Below, piece after piece: positions 1-4,649 of a stretch of DNA of 8,629 nucleotides (positions within the stretch are counted from its first letter, which is position 1; each line of letters opens with the position of its first letter). A program made the position numbers and the translations under genes. The notes under the pieces were generated by a model. It worked only from the letters and a program-made list of their open reading frames with translations, was not told the DNA's origin and ran no database searches. The stretch comes from a bacterium (GTDB lineage: Bacteria; KSB1; UBA2214), in contig JAKQKF010000293.1 of assembly GCA_029560815.1 (NCBI GenBank), positions 1 through 8,629 on the forward strand, written 5' to 3'.

Positions 1-67
1 TCCTTCTGGTCTGGCAGCGGCGGCAGTCGCGGGCGGGAACGGCGCCGGTTAAATAATAAAATATTTC

Positions 68-96
68 TTGACTTTAAAGGGCTACAATGATATTTT
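68..96 (+). promoter_or_regulatory. Extended -10 sigma-70-type promoter of the lipoprotein gene
   Basis: A -35 box TTGACT (68-73, 5 of 6 consensus bases) is followed after exactly 17 bases by TATTTT (91-96, 4 of 6). A TGn extension (88-90) directly precedes the -10 box. The patch is AT-rich in an otherwise GC-rich region. Transcription would start near base 103, giving a leader of about 110 bases before the ATG at 213. The nearby TACAAT (83-88) is only 9 bases from the same -35 box, so it is less likely to be the -10. Confidence 0.6.
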
Positions 97-212
97 AAGT
101 TAGGAAAAAATAGCACTTATTTGCCCTTTTTGCGGCCGCAGGAATCCGGCCCCGCATCTTTGAATCCGGCACACGGGAATGTACAGCCAATCAAGATCTG
201 TAGGAGAGAGGT

Positions 213-1016
213 ATGAAAAGAGAGCCTTTGATCAGGATTCTCGGCGGGATGGCGCTGGTGGCCATGGTGATGGTGTGGAACGGCTGCAGCAGTTCCAGAC
301 AGGTGTCGCTGGCTACAGAGCAGGCTGCGCTCTCCGGCGCTGAAGAGCCGGCCGTGACGGACGTCGGGACGGCGGACAAGAGCAGCGACGAAGAAGAGGT
401 GATGCGCCTGCTCGGTCTCAACAAGAGCGAGGCCGCCGGACAGGCTGCCGGCGAAGCCGCGATCCAGCCGACCGCCGCGGGCCTGGAAGAGGACCGCAAC
501 CGGCTCGAGGAGAATCTCAAGGAAAAGGATATCGAGATCGCCCGTCTCAAGGCGGAACTCGCCGAACGCGACCGTCAGCTCAATGCGGCGGAGAGCGCCG
601 AACCGCCGATGGAGATCAAGCCGGTCAGAACCACCGTCTCCGGCAGCGGCACCTATCAGGAGCGCTACGACCGCGCGCGCGCCCTCTACGAGTCCCGCCG
701 TTACAAGGAGGCCATCCAGGAATTCGCCGCCCTGCTCTCGACCGATTCCAGCCACAAGCTCGCCGATAACTGCCAGTACTGGATCGGCGAGTGCTATTAC
801 GGCATGCGCGCCTATAATCAGGCGATCATCGAGTTCGAAAAGATCTTTACCTTCAATGATTCGGACAAGAACGACGACGCCCAGCTCAAGCTCGGGCTCT
901 GCTACACCCGCATCGGCAATGTCGAAAAAGCCAAAGCCGAGTTTCAAAAGCTGGTCGACACCTATCCCGACAGCGAGTTCATCTCCAGGGCGCAGTACTA
1001 CTTGCAGACTCTGTGA
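213..1016 (+). CDS. Coiled-coil/TPR envelope lipoprotein, CpoB/YbgF-like
   Basis: This 267-residue protein is probably an envelope lipoprotein that makes protein-protein contacts through TPRs. The N-terminus (MKRE, then a hydrophobic stretch to about residue 21) ends in NGC, with Cys25 as the likely lipidated residue. The lipobox is imperfect because Trp22 and Asn23 replace the usual Leu/Val and Ala/Ser. Ser26 at +2, rather than Asp, would favour the outer membrane under the E. coli rule. Residues about 91-130 are rich in Glu, Arg, Lys and Leu with heptad spacing, so a coiled coil is likely. Residues about 147-267 hold three TPR-like units, including patterns such as YKEAIQEF, YNQAIIEFEKI and VEKAKAEFQKLVDTYPDSEF. 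Coiled coil followed by three C-terminal TPRs is the architecture of CpoB (YbgF) of the Tol-Pal system. BamD-like or other TPR lipoproteins are alternatives, and no tol or pal gene is visible here. The start is supported by AGGAGA at 202-207, five bases before the ATG. The gene has its own promoter and terminator. Confidence 0.75.
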   Translation: MKREPLIRILGGMALVAMVMVWNGCSSSRQVSLATEQAALSGAEEPAVTDVGTADKSSDEEEVMRLLGLNKSEAAGQAAGEAAIQPTAAGLEEDRNRLEENLKEKDIEIARLKAELAERDRQLNAAESAEPPMEIKPVRTTVSGSGTYQERYDRARALYESRRYKEAIQEFAALLSTDSSHKLADNCQYWIGECYYGMRAYNQAIIEFEKIFTFNDSDKNDDAQLKLGLCYTRIGNVEKAKAEFQKLVDTYPDSEFISRAQYYLQTL

Positions 1017-1068
1017 GCCCGCAAGGCCGGAGGCCCCGTATCGTCGGGGTTCAATGAGGTTTCCATCA

Positions 1069-1096
1069 GGGTGGCGCTTGCGCCACCCTTTTTTTT
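1069..1096 (+). terminator. Strong intrinsic terminator after the lipoprotein gene
   Basis: GGGTGGCGC (1069-1077) pairs perfectly with GCGCCACCC (1080-1088), and eight T residues follow directly (1089-1096). With the innermost pair open, this is an 8-bp GC-rich stem with a four-base loop. A second small hairpin lies just upstream: CCCCG at 1034-1038 pairs with CGGGG at 1045-1049. It should separate the lipoprotein gene from glgA. Confidence 0.9.
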
Positions 1097-1202
1097 ATTG
1101 CATTTGTCAAGATTTTTTAATAATTTAATAAGACCAGAACTTTATTAACGTTACATCTCGTAAATTCCGTCATCTCGTTTCAAAAACTCGGGTTGGACAA
1201 GG
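1097..1202 (+). promoter_or_regulatory. AT-rich leader of glgA, probable promoter region
   Basis: This 106-base gap between the terminator and glgA is strikingly AT-rich, especially 1113-1131. A -35-like TTGTCA (1104-1109) is present. The -10 candidates fit only partly: TTTAAT at 1124-1129 matches 5 of 6 but is only 14 bases away, and TAATAA at 1126-1131 has a 16-base spacer but matches poorly. A promoter must lie here because the upstream unit is terminated, but its exact boxes are not settled by eye. Confidence 0.35.
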
Positions 1203-2696
1203 ATGAAAAACCGGCTAAGGGTTCTCTATTTATCGACCGAAGTAGCACCGTTTGCCAAGACCGGGGGACTGGCCGATGTGGCCAGCGCTCTTCCCAAGGC
1301 TCTTTTCGAGCAGGGGCATGATGTCCGTGTGATGATGCCCAAATATGGCGACATCAGCGAAAGGCGCTATACCCTGCGGGAGGTGATCCGTCTGAAGGAC
1401 ATCCCCATCAGCGTCGGCAGCCAGGACCATGTCGTCAGCGCGAAATCGGCCTTCCTGCCCGATACCAAGGTTCAGGTCTATTTTCTCGATTACAAACCCT
1501 TTTTCGAACGGACCGACTATTATGTCGACTCCGCCACCGGCAAGGATTTTCCCGACAATGCCCAGCGTTTTTTCCTCTTTTGCAAGTCGGTGCTGGAGAC
1601 CATCAAACTGCTTCATTGGGAACCCCATATCATCCACTGCAACGACTGGCAGACGGCCCTCATCCCCTGGATGCTCAAGCATCAGTACCAGGATGATCCC
1701 TTTTTCGCCAAGGCGATCACGGTCCTCTCCATCCACAATCTCGCCTTCCAGGGGATCTTTCCGCAGCCGGTGCTCGCCGAGCTGGGACTTGCTGCGGAAT
1801 TCGGTCAGCCGGGCAGCGACCTTGAGTTTTTCGGCAAGGTCAGTTTTCTCAAGGCCGGGATCAGGAGCGCCGATCTGATCACCACGGTCAGTCCCACCTA
1901 CTCCACCGAGATCCAGAATGACGCCGATCTGGGCTGCGGTCTGCAGGGGGTGCTGCTGGAGCGCAAGGATGACCTGTGCGGCATCCTCAACGGGGTCGAT
2001 TACGGCATCTGGAATCCCGAGAAAGACAGCCTCATCCCCGCCAAATTCAGCGCTGCGACCCTCAAGGACAAGGAGAAAAACAAGAAGGCCCTCGCCAAGG
2101 AGGCCGCCTTCTCCTTTGATCCGGCGGTGCCCATTGTCGGCATGATCTCGCGGCTGACCAATCAGAAGGGATTCGATCTCGTCGCCGCGGCGATCAGCGA
2201 CCTGCTCAAGCTTAAAATCCAGCTGGTCATCCTCGGCACCGGTGATCCGCAGTACCACAAGCTGCTCGAAAAACTGGCCAAGGCCCATGCGAAACAGGTG
2301 GCCCTCTTTTTAAAATTCGATGATACCCTCGCCCATCTGATCGAGGCGGGGAGTGATATGTTCCTGATGCCCTCGCTCTACGAGCCCTGCGGCCTCAACC
2401 AGATGTACAGCCTCAAATACGGCACTATCCCGATCGTGCGCAAGACCGGCGGACTGGCCGACACGATTGTGGACGTTGACGCCGATCCCAACAGTGGCAA
2501 CGGCTTTGTTTTCACCGACTATACACCCAAGGCCATGGTCGATGCGGTGAGCCGTGCGGTCGCTGCCTTCCGCGACGACAAGGGCTGGCAAAAGCTGATC
2601 AAACGGTGCATGAAGCAGGATTTCTCGTGGCAGACCGCCGCTGACAAGTACATCAAACTCTATCTCAAACTGGAAACGGCCAAGAAGAAAAAATAG
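1203..2696 (+). CDS. glgA: Glycogen synthase (ADP-glucose type, GT5)
   Basis: This 497-residue enzyme elongates alpha-1,4-glucan chains from ADP-glucose in the cytoplasm. Its length is close to the bacterial GlgA norm (about 480 residues). The N-terminal GT5 domain opens with the nucleotide-sugar-binding motif KTGGLADV (Lys19-Gly21-Gly22), equivalent to the KxGG of E. coli GlgA. HCNDWQT (His145-Asp148-Trp149) matches the conserved HDW region. The C-terminal GT-B domain carries ISRLTNQKG (Arg317 and Lys322, matching the catalytic Arg/Lys pair of the family) and the hallmark YEPCGLNQMYSLKYG (Glu394), followed by a second KTGGLAD. All expected landmarks are intact. The ATG at 1203 gives an N-terminus that aligns with the family; a modest Shine-Dalgarno-like AAGG lies very close to it. 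The gene appears monocistronic, with no other glycogen gene (glgB, glgC, glgP) in the window. Confusion with eukaryotic-type starch synthase is only a naming matter. Confidence 0.96.
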   Translation: MKNRLRVLYLSTEVAPFAKTGGLADVASALPKALFEQGHDVRVMMPKYGDISERRYTLREVIRLKDIPISVGSQDHVVSAKSAFLPDTKVQVYFLDYKPFFERTDYYVDSATGKDFPDNAQRFFLFCKSVLETIKLLHWEPHIIHCNDWQTALIPWMLKHQYQDDPFFAKAITVLSIHNLAFQGIFPQPVLAELGLAAEFGQPGSDLEFFGKVSFLKAGIRSADLITTVSPTYSTEIQNDADLGCGLQGVLLERKDDLCGILNGVDYGIWNPEKDSLIPAKFSAATLKDKEKNKKALAKEAAFSFDPAVPIVGMISRLTNQKGFDLVAAAISDLLKLKIQLVILGTGDPQYHKLLEKLAKAHAKQVALFLKFDDTLAHLIEAGSDMFLMPSLYEPCGLNQMYSLKYGTIPIVRKTGGLADTIVDVDADPNSGNGFVFTDYTPKAMVDAVSRAVAAFRDDKGWQKLIKRCMKQDFSWQTAADKYIKLYLKLETAKKKK

Positions 2697-2716
2697 GCCG
2701 GATGAAATACCCGGCC
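2696..2716. repeat. Inverted repeat overlapping the glgA stop
   Basis: GGCCGG (2696-2701) and CCGGCC (2711-2716) are perfect 6-bp arms around a nine-base loop. The first base of the left arm is the last base of the TAG stop codon. No T-run follows, so it does not look like an intrinsic terminator by itself. It could protect the 3' end of the glgA message or be incidental. Confidence 0.35.
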
Positions 2717-2769
2717 CGCCTCCTGTGACTCGCATCCATCCCTTCCGACATCCGGCCTGCCCGGGCAAT

Positions 2770-2795
2770 AACCCCTCTGTCCCGGGGGTTTTTGT
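2770..2795 (+). terminator. Probable intrinsic terminator of glgA
   Basis: AACCCC (2770-2775) pairs with GGGGTT (2785-2790) around a nine-base loop. The T-rich run TTTTTGTTTT (2789-2798) begins inside the right arm and continues beyond it. An alternative pairing uses two copies of the self-complementary CCCGGG (2760-2765 and 2781-2786). The stem is shorter than that of the terminator at 1069, so efficiency may be lower. Confidence 0.55.
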
Positions 2796-2807
2796 TTTGC
2801 TCCCGGC

Positions 2808-2835
2808 TTGAGATCGTGTTTCATATTGATACAAA
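2808..2835 (+). promoter_or_regulatory. Possible sigma-70 extended -10 promoter
   Basis: TTGAGA (2808-2813, 5 of 6 bases) is followed after 16 bases by TACAAA (2830-2835, 4 of 6), with TGA at 2827-2829 forming a TGn extension. It lies just after the glgA terminator in an AT-rich patch. Transcription would start near 2842, leaving a leader of about 265 bases before the STAS gene. The long leader and weak -10 box make this tentative. Confidence 0.3.
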
Positions 2836-2958
2836 TCTGTTTTGCACGACAACAAAAGGGGTGCGCGCGGAGTGTACCGGGCGTTAACGGATGTGGAACC
2901 GCCGGGCCGGGCCGCCTTTTTAAGATACTAATATTCAATCAGATAGACCTGTAATGAC

Positions 2959-2976
2959 CCGTGGCGTGCGCCGCGG
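2959..2976. promoter_or_regulatory. Near-perfect palindrome, possible activator or operator site
   Basis: CCGTGGCG and CGCCGCGG form 8-bp arms around a central TG, with one non-complementary position (T2962 opposite G2973). The centre is about 61 bases upstream of the start expected from the -24/-12 promoter. Dyad sites upstream of sigma-54 promoters commonly bind the activator. That role is inference here, since GC-rich dyads also arise by chance. Confidence 0.25.
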
Positions 2977-3002
2977 TGTGTCCGGCCTGCTCACCGATTC
3001 GC

Positions 3003-3018
3003 TGGCATTAACTTTGCA
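3003..3018 (+). promoter_or_regulatory. Sigma-54 (-24/-12) promoter match before the polysaccharide operon
   Basis: TGGCATTAACTTTGCA matches the known sigma-54 consensus TGGCAYRNNNNTTGCW at every defined position except one (T3009 where a purine is expected). It is preceded by the preferred pyrimidine (C3002). The GG at 3004-3005 and the GC at 3016-3017 are separated by exactly ten bases, as required. Transcription would start near 3029, giving a leader of about 80 bases to the STAS gene at 3109. Sigma-54 control would require an AAA+ enhancer-binding protein, which is not encoded in this window. Confidence 0.65.
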
Positions 3019-3108
3019 TAAAGAGGGCAAACGACCGCACCGGGCGGCGGGGCATGGAATGCCCGGCTGTGTCCCCGGCCAAGGCGTCTTTAATCGAACA
3101 GGCATTGG

Positions 3109-3837
3109 ATGGATGGTATTGAAATAACAGTAGATCGTGTCGGCGCCCTGCGCGATATCGGTTTGTTCCGGGTCCGGGGCTATGTGGATACGACGACTTC
3201 TCCTGAATTGCAGCGCATGCTGACCGAGATCATTCACGACGGGGTCACCCAGATCATCATCGACCTGGGTGCGGTCAACTATGTCAGCAGCGCGGGGTGG
3301 GGGGTATTTGTTGGGGAGATCCGCGGCCTGCGCGAGCAGGGCGGGGATCTCAAAATTATTCAGATGATCCCGGAAGTGAATGAAGTGTTCGAAATGCTCG
3401 AGTTCAATCGGATCCTGACCTGCTACGATTCCCTTGAAGAAGCCATCGACGATTATGACTTTTGTCAGGGTGTGGATCTGAGGGCCTCCCTGGCGGAAGC
3501 AGCTGCCAGCGGACGGCCGGCGCCGGTCTGGGAGACAGATCGTGCCGTTGAAAATCCCGCAGATTATATCCCCCCGGCGAACAAGGAAAGCCGCACCAAC
3601 CGCAATATCACCATCGCCCGAGGCCGCAGCATCGATGATATCGATCTGCCTCTTAACGAAAAGATCAAAAAACTGGTGGTCGAGAACCCGCTTATGACAC
3701 CGTTCGGCATCAAACGGCAGCTCAACTCGCCCAGGTTCGGTTATACACGGATCGGGTTTTTCAAGCTGCGCGGTATCCTCAAGCGGCTCGGGCTGGAGAC
3801 CAGGGCGAAGCGCTACCGTTTTTATCGCTCCCGCTGA
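3109..3837 (+). CDS. STAS-domain protein with basic HTH-like C-terminal tail
   Basis: This 242-residue protein is the first gene of the polysaccharide operon and is probably a cytoplasmic regulator. Residues about 4-118 form a STAS domain of the anti-sigma-factor-antagonist type, with the hydrophobic strand TQIIIDLGAVNYVSSAGWG (about 46-65) and the following helix and strand GGDLKIIQM. A linker (about 119-180) is polar and low in secondary-structure signal. Residues about 183-242 are strongly basic and contain NPLMTPFGIKRQL (from Asn193) and ILKRLGL (223-229), ending in KRYRFYRSR. The spacing resembles the HTH found at the N-terminus of some transposases/integrases and suggests nucleic-acid binding, but this is inference. 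By alignment on GxG (Gly63-Gly65), the phosphorylated Ser58 of SpoIIAA corresponds to Ala62, with Ser60 and Ser61 adjacent. ATG 3109 is the only good start, because an in-frame stop lies at 3091; the ribosome site is weak (AGG at 3100-3102). No anti-sigma kinase or sigma gene is visible nearby. Confidence 0.8.
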   Translation: MDGIEITVDRVGALRDIGLFRVRGYVDTTTSPELQRMLTEIIHDGVTQIIIDLGAVNYVSSAGWGVFVGEIRGLREQGGDLKIIQMIPEVNEVFEMLEFNRILTCYDSLEEAIDDYDFCQGVDLRASLAEAAASGRPAPVWETDRAVENPADYIPPANKESRTNRNITIARGRSIDDIDLPLNEKIKKLVVENPLMTPFGIKRQLNSPRFGYTRIGFFKLRGILKRLGLETRAKRYRFYRSR

Positions 3838-3927
3838 TGAGGCCCTCCGGCCGGCAAATTCCGGATCCCGTACTCCCGTTCCACCACTCTCAGAGTGTCC
3901 CTTTGGCACAGAGAAGAGGAGATTGAA

Positions 3928-4635
3928 ATGAAACGCCCGTTGCTGTTCTTTTGCGGGTACATAGCGGCCCTGCTGCTCGGCGCCGTCCAGGGCGCAGCCC
4001 AGACGGCATCGTCCGAGTTCTCCCCGGAGGCGCTGCGCGTGACCCCGGGCGATGCGATCCACATCTACATCTATGAGAATCTCTTCCCCTCGGAGAAGGG
4101 CAAGTTCGTCGGCAACTATCATGACAAAGAGTTCATCGTCGACGGTCTGGGGCAGATCAGCCTGGGCCCGCTCGGCCGTGTGCAGATAGCGGGACTCAAG
4201 GCGGAGGAGATCGCCCAGGTCCTGCAGGAAAAGTTCAAGCCCTTCGCCAAGGATCCCTTCATCATCGTCATTCCCCTCATCCGTCTCGAGCTCAAGGGGG
4301 GCTTTAATCAGCCCGGGCTCTACCGGTTCAATCCCAACATCTCTTTCTGGGAAGTGATCAAGGGGGTGGGGGGGCTGCACTCGCTCTCCTCCTATGAGGA
4401 TATGTTCATTCTGCGCAACGGCCAGGCGCTCTATCGCGGTTTTGGTGACGCCTTTTATCGCGGCCAGTCGCTCTACGAGCTCGGGCTGCAGTCGGGCGAT
4501 GAGATCGTGGCGCCCAGGGTGAACCGGCTTTCGTTCGATACCATCATCCGGTACATCCAGTTCGCCATGTCCCTGTTCACCTTTTACTTTGTCCTGATCA
4601 ATTACAACAAAAATGACAACACCAATGCCCTATAA
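3928..4635 (+). CDS. Polysaccharide export protein, Wza-like, single SLBB domain
   Basis: This 235-residue protein probably carries polysaccharide through the periplasm and outer membrane, working with the co-polymerase encoded next. A signal peptide spans residues 1 to about 24 (MKRP, hydrophobic core LLLGAV, likely cut after GAA). There is no lipobox cysteine, unlike E. coli Wza; Cys9 lies inside the hydrophobic core. The Poly_export domain starts near residue 37 (LRVTPGDAIHIYIYE) and includes FIVDGLGQISLGPLGRVQIAGLKAEE. An SLBB domain follows from about residue 125 (GGFNQPGLYRFNPNISFWEVIKGVGGL). A hydrophobic helix near the C-terminus (about 206-225) may be the outer-membrane helix, as in Wza. 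The protein is short compared with Wza (379 residues) and has one SLBB unit. The start chosen is ATG 3928, which has AAGAGGAG at 3914-3921 six bases upstream and opens a proper signal peptide. A GTG at 3895 in the same frame would spoil the signal sequence. Confidence 0.87.
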   Translation: MKRPLLFFCGYIAALLLGAVQGAAQTASSEFSPEALRVTPGDAIHIYIYENLFPSEKGKFVGNYHDKEFIVDGLGQISLGPLGRVQIAGLKAEEIAQVLQEKFKPFAKDPFIIVIPLIRLELKGGFNQPGLYRFNPNISFWEVIKGVGGLHSLSSYEDMFILRNGQALYRGFGDAFYRGQSLYELGLQSGDEIVAPRVNRLSFDTIIRYIQFAMSLFTFYFVLINYNKNDNTNAL

Positions 4636-4649
4636 CGGTTTTTGCTGAC

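Larger units (their letters stand above)
2697..3108. other. Non-coding regulatory region between glgA and the polysaccharide operon
   Basis: No convincing coding region is seen on either strand in these 412 bases. Open frames on the minus strand run out of the antisense of glgA or of the downstream genes and resemble no known protein. The region holds, in order, an inverted repeat at the glgA stop, a probable terminator, a possible sigma-70 promoter, a palindrome and a -24/-12 promoter match; each is listed separately. Confidence 0.7.

Noticed and set aside
1..56. End of an upstream protein-coding gene
   Set aside because: Two frames stay open from base 1 and stop at 50-52 or at 54-56. The second has better third-position GC and would end in a basic tail, but fewer than 20 residues are visible and neither matches anything recognisable, so no gene is called.
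117..947. Long minus-strand open frame of 276 codons
   Set aside because: It lies antisense to the lipoprotein gene, which has a promoter, ribosome site, signal sequence, TPR motifs and terminator. The antisense frame resembles no known protein and is a by-product of GC-rich codon use.
2814..2849. TCGTG...CACGA inverted repeat around the possible sigma-70 promoter
   Set aside because: The arms are only 5 bp and 26 bases apart, which is expected by chance.
3885..3897. Palindrome CACTCT-C-AGAGTG between the STAS and export genes
   Set aside because: The arms are perfect but only 6 bp with a one-base centre, too tight to form an RNA hairpin of that size, and there is no promoter nearby to regulate. 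It is treated as chance.
3904..3921. Second -24/-12 promoter before the export gene (TGGCAC at 3904-3909)
   Set aside because: The -24-like half is good, but the required GC at the -12 position is absent (AG at 3917-3918), and the stretch contains the ribosome site of the export gene.
2935..4380. Minus-strand open frame of 481 codons spanning the regulatory region
   Set aside because: It runs opposite both the STAS gene and the export gene and across the promoter region. It has no recognisable motif.
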